From Andrena cerasifolii (Eukaryota > Arthropoda > Insecta > Hymenoptera > Andrenidae), in NCBI RefSeq assembly GCF_050908995.1, contig NC_135119.1, positions 62,001 through 126,000 of the forward strand: DNA of 64,000 bases. The letters run 5' to 3'. Below, piece by piece: positions 37,901 through 49,900 of this stretch. Numbering within the stretch: the stretch's first letter is position 1; every line of letters starts with the position of its first letter. A program made the translations under genes and the position numbers. The notes beneath the pieces are model-generated. The model saw nothing but the letters and a program-made list of their open reading frames with translations, made no database searches and was not told the origin of the DNA.

Positions 37901-40900
37901 TACGCATCTAGACATCGCCACCCTGTAAGATTCTTAGTCCTTTTTGAGCGAACGTGACTTTACCAAAAACAAGCGGATTAGGCCGTGGGTCCTTAGGCCC
38001 CCCTTCAAAAGTGAAAGCTAACGTCTCCGTCACAACCGAATTTTCTTTAAACACCTCTTCCTCCCTTAGTCAATGACCAATCCTAGCTCCATTTCCCACA
38101 CCCTCGCAATAGTATCTACCAAGAGGATTCTCCGATTTGTCCACGTTCTTTTCCTCCGTACGTCTTTAGTTCCAGATCTCGCTTGTACATCGCACCAGCA
38201 ACAAGTTCAAACTAGCTTGTAATAAAGGACATATTTTTATACAAGTGATTTGTATCTGCATTCTCCCGGGTTCACGACAGTGGCATGAAAAGGGACATTC
38301 ATGAAATAAGTGATAATTCCTCCTCCTGATAACCATCTGTCTCCAATCTGATATCAGATTGGGAGCAGGGTCTGCCACGAGAGCACAGAATCTGACGTCA
38401 GAACTGCAGCAGTCTGTGTCCGCATTTGGCTGCGTTCTGATGTGCAGAGCCTGAGGTGCAGTGCCTGATGTCAGATAGACAGCAGATCGACAGCAGATTT
38501 CGCCGTCTGTTAGGCACAGCAACAGCGCCATCTGTAGGCAATTGCTTGGTAATTCTGGACCTCAGATGGCGCTGTTGCTGTGCCTAGCAGACGGCGAAAT
38601 CTGCTGTCGATCTGCTGTCCATCTGACATTAGGCACTGCACCTCAGGCTCTGCACATCAGAACGCAGCCAAATGCGGACACAGACTGCTGCAGTTCTGAC
38701 GTCAGATTCTGCTGCCAGATCTGGCTATCAGGGCCGATAATGAGAATTTATTACAAGAAGAACAAATCAATATTGAAAGTGCCAATCACAGACGCACTGT
38801 TTTTACAGAAGATACAAGTTCTTCATTTCAAAATAATCATGATGACACGGATCATTCGTATAGTAGTGATAATGACTGTAATGCGCATGAATTCAATAAT
38901 GTTGAATACTCCAATGATAAGTCTCATTCAAATTGTTATAATGAAAATTTTGAATCTGACGATACAATAATGTTGCCTGAAGCAAAATTAATAACAGGAG
39001 ATATCCAATTAATGATAACTGGAATGGTGATACGTTTTAACATGACACGTGTTCAAAGTACAGCGCTTGTCGAATTCACTAGAACGTTAGCGGGTCCAAA
39101 GTCCAATGAATGGAATTTTAGTGATTATACCATGTCCAAACTGTATGGTACTCCGGATAAAATTACGTTGCATTTTTATTGTACAAATTGTAGTAATCCT
39201 CTAAGTCAAGTACAACTGAAACAAAATTTTGAGAACAAGGAAGGAATATGCAACAATTCCAAAAAAGCATATAAAACTGTAAATTCGAATTACTTTTACT
39301 CTATTGATATAGACTATCAAATACAATTACTGCTAAATCGAAAAACTATCCAGTCCTCTTTGTTAGAGAATTTATCAAAAATTAAAAACGGAACAGAAAA
39401 TACCATTTTATATAAACAAGTTCAAAGAAATTGTTCTACAACTTTGACATACCTAGAGACACGGTAGCGTCTCGACGCGAAGTACAGGAAAGAAAGTACA
39501 GGAAAGACACCCTGTATATGTCGACTGTCGCTACCGCTATCGTTTACTCGTCGCCGGGCTATTCCAACCTAACCTGAAACTTATTTCATTAATATCTCAT
39601 CACGCCTGCAATATTTCCTAAATTTAATGGTATTTTTCTCATGTAAACCACATATAAGCTTTCGAATAAGACCAAATTCAATAAAATCGGTCCACGCATG
39701 ACAGAGATATCGTAATATCATGTCATGGATCTGTCAGAAATAAGATTTTTCTTCTGATTCTTTTTCTCCAGTCAAAATTTTCGTCGATATAATACGTATA
39801 CGCGTTACACGCACACCTTCAGCCAAAACGGAACTAACACACGTTTCGTTCGTCAATCGCTATCTTCCCTATGCAATCTACTCCAAATTTTGACAGCTTA
39901 CCGTCAAGTTATAACCAAGTTATAAACGTGTTTTTACAAATATATACATAAATGAATTTCTTTTTAATTTAAATGATAATGTTACGAGCCGGGGCTGCGG
40001 CAACGCGAGAGGCCGGCGAGAAGGATATTTCCCAAGGAATACGGTTTATGAGTTTGTTAATTAGAGTGCGGACGAACCTGATGCGAAATCAGGGAGCCGC
40101 TAGGATTATCGGAAGCGAGGACGAACCTGATGCGAAATCAGGGAGCCTCTAGGGATGGAGTCACACGCGGACGAACCTGATACGAAATCAGGGAGCCGCT
40201 GGAGGGTGATTCGTCGTGAACGAACCCGATGCGAAATCGGGGTGTCACTAGGATGTTGTTCACAGACGAACTCGACGCGAAGTCGAGGAGCTGTTAGGAG
40301 GTTGGATTATTCACAGACGAACCTGGTGCGAAACCAGGGAGCTGTTCGGAGGTTGGTAGACTTACAGACGAACCTGATGCGAAATCAGGGAGCTGTAGGA
40401 CACGGACGAACCTGATGCGAAATCAGGGAGCCGTAGGAGGGTTAAACGTGGACGAACCCGATGCGAAATCGGGGAGCCACTAGGTTGGTAAAGATTCCTT
40501 GTTTTGGATGAAAGGTTGCGAACGAACCTGATGCTAGATCAGGGAGTCGCGGGAAATGTTAGTAATACCTCGTAACTCTTAATTTATGTTTGATACCACT
40601 CGAGCGGTAAAGTTGCATCAGTGGGTGAGTGCTACTAATATTATAAGGATCGCTGGGTAAAAGATGGGTTTTAACGAATCTACTCGATTTAGACGTGAAC
40701 ACCATTCGTGTATTCAATAACTAATTATTATACAAATGTAAGTGTCGCGATTAAATAGTGTAGTAAAAGTGTATAAATTACCACTAATTTGCACGGTGTT
40801 GACGCACTGACGATGCGGGGCGTACGAGTGGCTATTTCAAAGTGCCAAATAGAATATAAAGCGAACTCGCGGTTTCTATGAGGTCAACTATGATTCTGAC

Positions 40901-43900
40901 GGAGACTTTAGCTCGATCTTACTGAATTCAACCAACTCGGTACGAGCGTGACACGACGTTACTCTACGCGTGACTGTACTGCTTTTAACCCCAGAAGGTA
41001 AAAACCAAAGGGTTTATATAGTCCCAAAAATTAGTGGGGATGCGTTAGAAATTGTCATATAAGGAAATTCTTCGGGGTCGTCGTCATGTCACTCCCGTTC
41101 CCATGGTCGTGATCCAGATGGTCGAGATCATGACCCCCCTTAGTGGTATGTGATAAGCAAAAGGATTTTAGGGCGTTTTCCCTACGCAGACGCGAGCTCG
41201 AAAAGTGGTTGAGAGAGGCGTATGTGAAAACTCTACATACCTAACAATAAAAACCAATTTAAACCAATTCCACCAATCCAATTATCTTGAAGCTTTGCAG
41301 GCGTGCGTAGTTTGGTTGACAATACAATATATTTAAAAAAAAAACCGAGAGGATGAAAAAATTATCCAGTCATCAATTAATAATATAATAATAATTTATA
41401 ATATTGAAAATTTTCTGAATTCATTCTCTATGCAAATTATCTTTGTAAAAAGAAGTGAGATCTCCATAAAAAACTTCAGAACAGTAAAAAAATTACGCCA
41501 AGTACGTGAAATCAAATAAATCACAAAAAAAAAGAAGATAATAATAATTATAAAATAAAAAAAGATGTGAAATCAAAATGAGTTACACGTACATAAAGGT
41601 AATGATAAATACAAATAAATATTTTAATACGAATAAACATTTTATTCAAAATACTTGGCGCTGCGTCCCGAATTGGTGACGTTAAACTGAATAAATATGT
41701 ATAAATTGCATTAATCTTTTTCTTTGTTTCTTGTGTGTGCGTTCATGAATGTGTGTATGTGTGCGTGCGCATATGCTACGCATGACATTAGAATTAAATA
41801 TATGTAGAATAAATCTGACTGCGTTTCTAATATGTATATGTATATGTTTATGTATTTTAGATTGTAAGGGAGTTATTGTAAATTATTAAGACGAGGACAA
41901 TTAACATTTTTTCTGTTTCGCAGCGCCAAGTATTTTGAATAAAATGTTTATTCGTATTAAAATATTTATTTGTATTTATCATTACCTTTATGTATGTGCA
42001 GCTCATTTTGATTTCACACCTTTTTTTATTTTATAATTATTATTATCTTCTTTTTGTGATTTATTTGATTTCATGTACTTGGCGTAATTTTTTTACTTTT
42101 CTGAAGTTTTTTATGGAGTAACTTCAACACCGACGGAGCACCCATATTTAAAATCTCAAAAATTAGTTTCTAGCCACTGCAATTTATAATTAATGAGTTG
42201 CCACCGTCTATCAGATTTAAAAATATCATTTTAGCTTCTGATCGGATTACAAATAAGGAACCATCACCAGCTATTATGAATTGTATGATGTCCTCCTTTG
42301 TGGAACAAGTATTGTAGTGGCGCGAAACCTGGCTACGGTCGAGGCGTGTGTGCGCGCGCGTGTGTGTGTGTTGTCGTCTAGTCCGTACTATGTATGTATT
42401 GGAATGTTATGAGGGACTCCAGGTAGGACGACTTGAGGAGTCAGTCGTCGTCGTAGCAAAAGAGAGTACGTGTGATCGCTACTACCAGCTGTATGTTTCT
42501 TTTTTTTCTGTTTAATTATATTTTCTCTTGTTCCTCGCCCAACGAGTTGTATAGCCCGTTAAACCTCAAATCCGAATTCCCACAAATTTTTGGGGGCCCC
42601 TCCGAGATCGGATAAAAGCTATTAGCGGGTGTTTTGTGAAAAGTCGCGTAATACGCGCATCGTGTGTCGCAAGTGCGAAAATGGCGAGTGAGGACGAAAG
42701 TGCGAGCCTAAAGCAAGGCTCACAAAGAGGGTCCAAGGTGAATATACAGACGAGTGAAGTCTCTCGAATGAAAATAACTGATCTTCGGGAAGAGTTGCGA
42801 GTGCGTAAATTGAAAACGTCAGGCAAGAAACCCGATCTAGTTGAAAGGCTAAATGCGGCGTTGTTGCTGGACGATGCTAGGGAAGATGGCGACGAAAGCG
42901 AAAGTGAACACGAAACCGATGACGACGAAGAGCAGGTGTGTAATAAATCGGGATACACACCAACGTTCAAAGATGTGGAACAGTCTATGGAAAAATTCTC
43001 AGGAGACGGAAAGAGAAGCATTAAGAATTGGCTGAAAGACTTCGAGGACACGGCAAAATTGTGTAAATGGACTGAGACGCAGAAACTGATATATGCGAAA
43101 TGACTTTTGTGCGGGTCCGCGAAATTGTATGTAAGCTACGAACGATGTACGCGCACGTGGAGTGAATTAAAACGGTCGTTACGCAACGAATTTTCTAAAT
43201 CCGTGAACAGCCATTCAGTGCATCAAGAGTTGATAGAGCGGAAAAAGAGAGAGACCGAGTCTTACCACGAATACATGTACAACATGCTCGACATCGCGTC
43301 GCAAGTGAGCATGGAAACAGCGGCCATCATGCAATATATTATAGATGGTATTGCGGACGAAGAACCAAACAAAGTAATACTATACGATGCGAAGGACATT
43401 CAAGAATTCAAGGACAAGCTGATCCAGTACGATACTATGAAGAAGAAGCAAATAGGCGATGCGAGAGGGAAGAAAGAAGCCAACGCGAGCGAGACAAAGC
43501 ATACACCCAGGAAACCAGCGTTCCGTGTAAACAGTGAAGCGATTCCCGTGCGAATAGGGAGGCGATGCTATTACTGTGGTGATAAAATGCATAGAAGCAC
43601 TGAATGCCCAACTAAAGGTAAGGGCACCAAATGTTTTAAGTGCCAAAATTACGGACATATAGCGGCAAAATGTCCCGAAGCCGCGAACGCGGCACAATCG
43701 AGCTGTAGTGCGGTAGAATCAAAGAGGCGGCAAGCGTGCAAGAATGTATATATAGAGTCGCGAGAAGTATGCGCGTTGATTCATTCGGGAAGTGACCTTA
43801 GTTTAATAAGAGCGGCTACATATGTACGAATCGGCGCACCGGCGTTATCTCAACGAAAAACCCAGTTTCGGGGGGTAGGCTCTAGCGAGAATTCTACGCT

Positions 43901-46900
43901 AGGTGATTTCAATGTCAAAGTTCAAATCGATCAAATCGAATACGATATAGTTTTTCACGTAGTGTCCGACGCGCTTATTACGCATGATGCCATAATCGGG
44001 TACGATTTTCTGAGAACCGCCGACGTTTGCATGCGAGACGGAAATATCACCATTGCGAAAACACCGAACGTAATGGAGGATCTTCCAGAAGTTTTGCATA
44101 TTGTTGAGCAGGGTATTAATCTAGCGCATATTCCAAAACCCGAGATTCGCGCGAGAGTAACAACTGTAGTAGAAAATTATAAACCAAACAAAACAAAAGA
44201 GGTCGGGGTCAAAATGCGAATCTCCTTACGCGATGAGATTCCCGTGTATCGGGCACCTCGACGCCTATCCGCGCATCAAAGCAAAGCAGTAAATTCACAA
44301 ATAGAAACGTGGCTTTGTGATGGGATTGTTGTACCTTCTGAGTCGGATTTTGGAAGCTCTGTCGTGCCTGTTGAAAAGGTAGACGGTACGATAAGAGTTT
44401 GCGTGGATTACAGAGAACTCAACAAGAAAATAATAAAAGATCGTTATCCTCTGCCTAATATAGAAGAACAGATTGATCGTTTGCGAGATAAACGTGTGTT
44501 CACGACTTTGGATTTAGAAAATGGTTTTTTCCATGTACTGTGGGAGTGCGAAGACTGTTTGATTGACAAAGTATGTTTGGGCCAGAGCGATTGGGATCGA
44601 GAGCGGATGTTTATAGTAGGATATCGAATGCGTCAGGGGTGTGAGGTTTGAATGGTTTCGTCGAATGCATGCGGAGAGTTTGGGTGACCCGAGTGCGTGT
44701 CAAGAGTGTGTGTTGTAAGTGTGAATCTCGGGGAGCGCAAGATAAGAATGGATGAAGTCAGTCCTGCAGAGTCCGTCGAACGAGAGGCATCATCGCCTGA
44801 ACCTATTCTTTATAATAAATAAGCCTTTTTTACTTTTCCACGAGTGTGCAGTTTACTCCTGCCCTGATCACCTAACATCCCTACATAAAATTGGGGGCTC
44901 GTCCGGGATCAGTGGTGATATACGTGTAGGATACGGTGATAGGAGAAAAGGCAGGTTGTGTGGAAACGCGACGTGAGTGACTGTGAGAAGCCGTGAAGTG
45001 TTGTAGCAGGGAATATGGCTACTATGGCTACAACACCAGTGAAGGCGGATGTTACAGTCGCTGAACTGAAGGAAAGGCTGCGAGGTCTCAACCTGAAGAC
45101 GTCGGGCAACAGGGCTGAGTTGATTGCTCGACTGATGGCGGCAGATCCTTCGGGGTCGTGGATGCAGGCAGCGTCGGAAGTGTGCGAGGTTCCGTCAGGG
45201 AGGAGTGACAGTGGTGCATCACTGGGTACACCCGCAGCCAGTGGGTCTGCGCGGGCTGAAGAAGGGTCCTTGTCTGGGAAAATGGACGAATTGATAGCCC
45301 TGATGCACATGTTTTTCCGAGGGGCCGCGGTTGCACAGCAGGGGTCTGGCACGTCGAGGCCGGGCCAGCAGACAGTCGTTACAGCCGTTACAGGTGGAGA
45401 GACTGAAGCGCAGGACGATACGGAAGCACAGGACGATACGGAAGCAGGACCGGAAATTCCGACGCGACGGCATGTAATTGTGAAGGAGATTGCGGACTAC
45501 TTACATGATTATTCGGGGGAGCCGGATGGTTTTGACAGATGGGAAAAACAAGTGAACTTGTTAAAGGTAGCCCATAGATTCAACGAGGGTCAAACAAGAA
45601 GACTGATACTTCTGAGGCTCAAGGGAAAGGCATTGGATTGGTTCCATTCCAAACCGGAACACGTGACAATGCCGGTGGAGTCGTTGCTCAACGAGTTACG
45701 GGAAATGTATCGCCATTACCCAAATGAGATTGAATTGCGCATCAAATTCCAGAATCGAACGTGGAAATTCGGCGAAACATTCCATGAGTATGTGCACGAC
45801 AAGGTTATTTTGGCCAATAAAGTGTCCATCCAGGAGCCTGAGCTGGTGCAGTACATCATTGAGGGCATATCGGACGTTGTTCTGAGAGACCAGGTGCGTC
45901 TCCACAAATTTAAAACAAGGGCAGCACTGCTAGAAGCGTTTCAAGGCGTCATGCTGCGAGGGTCGACTGCGTCAAGAGGGCCAAGAGATGCAGGCGGCAG
46001 CAACGTGGTTTCTTCGTCATCAAGGGTGAAACGGGACGCAAGAAGAGAGGAGCCGCGGAAGGACCGCCTGGCTTGCTACAGCTGCGGCAGTTTGAATCAT
46101 CTTAGAAGAGACTGTCCGACAAAAGTAAACAGCATCAGGTGTTTTAAGTGTCACGAACGAGGTCATATTGCGTCGCGGTGTACAAAGGGCGTGCGGATCA
46201 TTGAGGAGCCGGCGGAGAGCAGGGGCGCTGTCGCTCAGGTAGAACATAAGAAATATAGGAAGGAGGTAACTGTAAATGGCCATCAAACTATAGCATTAGT
46301 CGACACGGGAAGTGATATTACGTTAATGACCGCGGACCAATATATCAAAATTGGTGCACCTCCGTTGCAGTCAAGGGAAATTAAATTTGTCGGTGTGGGG
46401 TCAAATGAAAATAGCACGCTTGGCGAGTTTGAGGCGGAGTTAGCTGTTGATGATAATACTTATCCGGTTGCTGTACAGGTAGTTTCGGAACAGCTTACGA
46501 ATCATAAGTTCTTTCTGGGCGCGAACTTTTTAGATACGGTTGAAACAAATATCAAGGGGGGCAATATCTCAATATCTCCCGTCAGGGAAACAAATACAGT
46601 TGATCGCGATGTCCCCGAAATATTTCAGATAAACGCAATTGAAAGTATAGCGGTCGATGAAGCCGATATAAGTAACGTCACCAATGTTGGACACAGGAAC
46701 ACCATTAAGAAATTAATCACTGAATACAAGTCAAAGCGGATTAGGGACGTAGATGTAAAAATGTCGATTATTGCTAAGAATGATGTGCCAGTTTTTCAGA
46801 GGGCAAGGCGACTGTCCCCTTCGGAGAGAGAATTAGTTAACAGACAAATTCAGGAGTGGATTGATGAGGGCACTGTTCAACCTTCTCTTTCCGAGTATGC

Positions 46901-49900
46901 CAGTCCGATTGTATTGGTTAGGAAGAAGGATGGGACCGTTAGAGTGTGTATAGACTTCCGTAAAGTGAACCAAATAATTTTAAAGGATCGTTACCCCTTA
47001 CCTCTTATAGAAGACCAGTTAGATTTATTGCAATCTGCGAAGTACTATAGCACTCTCGACTTGCGAAATGGATTTTTCCATGTTCAGGTGGATGAGTCGA
47101 GTCGAAAATATACCGCGTTCATAGTCCCAGACGGGCATTATGAATTTTTGAAAGTCCCTTTCGGGTTATGCAACTCACCTTCCGTCTTTCAAAGGTACAT
47201 AAACGTAGTTTTTAGAGATTTAATTCGCGATAAAATAGTCTTAACTTATCTAGACGACATTATTATACCCACGGTGGACTGTGAAACCGGCTTGAAGAAT
47301 CTTAGGATCGTACTCGATGTTGCAGGTCAGGTCGACCTAAGGATAAACTGGAAGAAATGCTGCTTTTTACAGGAGAGGGTCGAGTTTCTCGGGCACGTTG
47401 TTTCAAATGGGAAAATTTATCCATCCGTGCATAAAACCGAAGCGGTTAGAAAATTTCCCGAACCTACCACGGCGCGACACGTGCAAAGCTTTTTGGGTTT
47501 AACGGGCTATTCTCGAAAGTTTATCCCGCGGTATTCTATGATTGCGCGACCATTAAGTAATTTGTTAAGAGCGAATTCAAGTTTTGTTTTCGGTGAGAAT
47601 GAGAGAGATGCGTTTGTGGAGCTGAAGCGTGTCTTAATCGAGAAGCCTGTTCTGCATCTGTATAGGGCAAATGCAGAAACTGAATTGCATACCGATGCGT
47701 GTAAGTTGGGTTATGGTGCGATCTTGCTACAGCGGGGACATGATAGTGCGTTACATCCAGTGTACTTCGCGAGCGGAAAAACCACACCTGCTGAACAAAA
47801 CTACACTAGTTACGAGTTAGAAGTGTAAGGAAGTCGTAACGCTCAATACGAGAATATTGAAAATCACACTGGGCATCGCTCGCCGTCGTCGAAGGCGCGA
47901 GGCCCCGTAGGACACGTAAGATGTATATACAATGTAACTTGGATTCTCGATGAATGCCGATGACGTCAGGGGCATCGGCGAGGGTTCGAGGCGCGTAAAA
48001 GGAACGAGAGGCATTCGTTTGTACGACTCAGGGTAGTTAGCATCGACGATCCAGAGTATTCTTTACAGAAGTGTTAGCCATAGTTAGGTCGTTAAAAAAA
48101 TTTAGAGTTTATTTGCTAGGGATACCTCGCGCGAACGGCCAGGTAGAGCGCGTGAATCGTACACTCATACCATTACTAACAAAGATGTCGGATCCTAAAA
48201 AAGAAGATTGGTATCGCTACTTGGATGTGGCTCAACAATGTTTGAATACGACATTTCACCGAAGTATCGGAACGTCCCCGTTTCACTTAATATTTGGAAC
48301 ACGCGCCCGCCTCAAGGATCATCCGCAGGTGAGAGAGATCCTGGAAGAAGAGTGGGTAGCTGCCTTCCAGACGGACCGGGACGAGATACGCCGACGTGCA
48401 TGTGAAAGTCTGGTGAAGATTCAAAACGAAAATCGCCGAAATTTTGATAAACGTAGAACTCAAGCGAGAAAGTATGTAGAAGGTGATTTGGTGGCGATAA
48501 AGCGAATGCAACAGGGACCTGGACTGAAATTAGCAAATAAATTTATTGGTCCTTATAAAGTTATAAGTGTATTGAGGAGTGATAGATATGTTGTAGAGAA
48601 GGTAGGTGAGCATGAGGGACCGTTCGAAACCTCAACGGCGGTAGATTTTATGAAGCTATGGATAGATAATGTAAGCGATTTATCAGATAATGTTAGCGAA
48701 GAGTCCGAGTGACATTCGAGGGCGAATGTCTGTGTAGGACGGCCGAGTGTGGGAGTGCGAAGACTGTTTGATTGACAAAGTATGTTTGGGCCAGAGCGAT
48801 TGGGATCGAGAGCGGATGTTTATAGTAGGATATCGAATGCGTCAGGGGTGTGAGGTTTGAATGGTTTCGTCGAATGCATGCGGAGAGTTTGGGTGACCCG
48901 AGTGCGTGTCAAGAGTGTGTGTTGTAAGTGTGAATCTCGGGGAGCGCAAGATAAGAATGGATGAAGTCAGTCCTGCAGAGTCCGTCGAACGAGAGGCATC
49001 ATCGCCTGAACCTATTCTTTATAATAAATAAGCCTTTTTTACTTTTCCACGAGTGTGCAGTTTACTCCTGCCCTGATCACCTAACATCCCTACAGTACCT
49101 GTAGATGAAAACAACAGGAAGTATACGTCCTTTGTCGTCCCGTCGGGACAATATGAGTTTTGTCGCATGCCATTTGGGCTTTGTAACGCCCCTTCGGTGT
49201 TCCAACGGTTCATTAATGCTGTTTTCAGAAATTTGGTTGCTAGTAACGACGCTATAGTTTACATGGATGATATTATTGTACCCGCAACAGATCACGAGGA
49301 CGGTTTGCAGCGGTTGGAAAAAGTCTTGAACACCGCGAGTGAGAATGGTCTAGTGATTAAGTGGGCTAAATGTCAATTTTTGCAGACACGTATCGAGTAC
49401 CTCGGGTATATCATAGAGAACAACGGTATTAAACCGTCCGAACGGAAAACGGACGCTGTTAGACAATTTCCAGAACCGGTAGATGTACGCTCTTTGCGAA
49501 GTTTTCTGGGTCTTACCGGCTATTTCCGCAAGTTTGTGCAGGATTACTCACTAATTGCGCGCCCTTTAACGAATATGTTGAAGGACAAAGTCGAGTTTTA
49601 TTTCGGGGAAAAAGAACGAACTGCGTTTAATAGATTAAAGGCAGTGCTGATCGATAATCCCATTTTGAGGATTTATTCTCCCACGGCTGAGACTGAGCTG
49701 CACACCGACGCCTCCGCGTTAGGGTTCGGCGCGATTTTATTGCAACGAGACCCAGAAGATGGATTGTTGCATCCGATCTACTACGCTAGTGGCAAAACAA
49801 ATCCTTGCGAAGAAAAATATGATAGTTATGAGTTCGAGGCCCTAGCGATAGTTAAGTCGCTTAAGAAATTTAAAGTGTATTTGCTAGGCATATCATTTAA

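Larger units (their letters stand above)
27981..38279 (+). mobile_element. Gypsy-1: errantivirus-like LTR element with env remnant
   Basis: LTRs of 419 and 413 bp, a PBS, gag, protease, RT, RNase H and a decayed env. Integrase is missing. The flanks GCGG (27,977-27,980) and GTGG (38,280-38,283) differ by one base and probably are the target duplication. The body carries two MITEs and one composite insertion. Env plus this gene order marks the errantivirus type of insect endogenous retrovirus. Many stops and frameshifts make it dead. Confidence 0.88.
39456..42118. mobile_element. Composite TIR/fold-back element, copy B
   Basis: Starts GAGACACGGTAGCGTCTCG after TA (39,454-39,455) and ends TTTTATGGAG before TA (42,119-42,120). 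Left 400 bp aligns with 33,228-33,640. A solo LTR sits at 39,980-41,246, and a shorter palindrome at about 41,462-42,118 closes the element. The transposase resumes right after it with one base out of frame. Confidence 0.75.
44539..49094 (+). mobile_element. Gypsy-3 LTR retrotransposon, internally deleted
   Basis: Two 347-bp LTRs that look identical (44,539-44,885 and 48,748-49,094), GTAC duplication, PBS and a long gag-pol ORF. A solo LTR (47,824-48,067) has inserted, and the region from RNase H to the integrase core is missing. Gag-Pol is clearly related to, but distinct from, gypsy-2. Identical LTRs imply a very recent insertion. Confidence 0.92.

Noticed and set aside
38166..38970. ORFs on both strands over 38,318-38,735
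   Set aside because: They arise from the two arms of a palindrome and give nearly the same peptide on each strand.
40072..40545. CRISPR-like array of short repeats
   Set aside because: The spacing is irregular, the repeats vary with paired stem changes, and the array lies within an LTR in a eukaryotic context. It is treated as a hairpin array.
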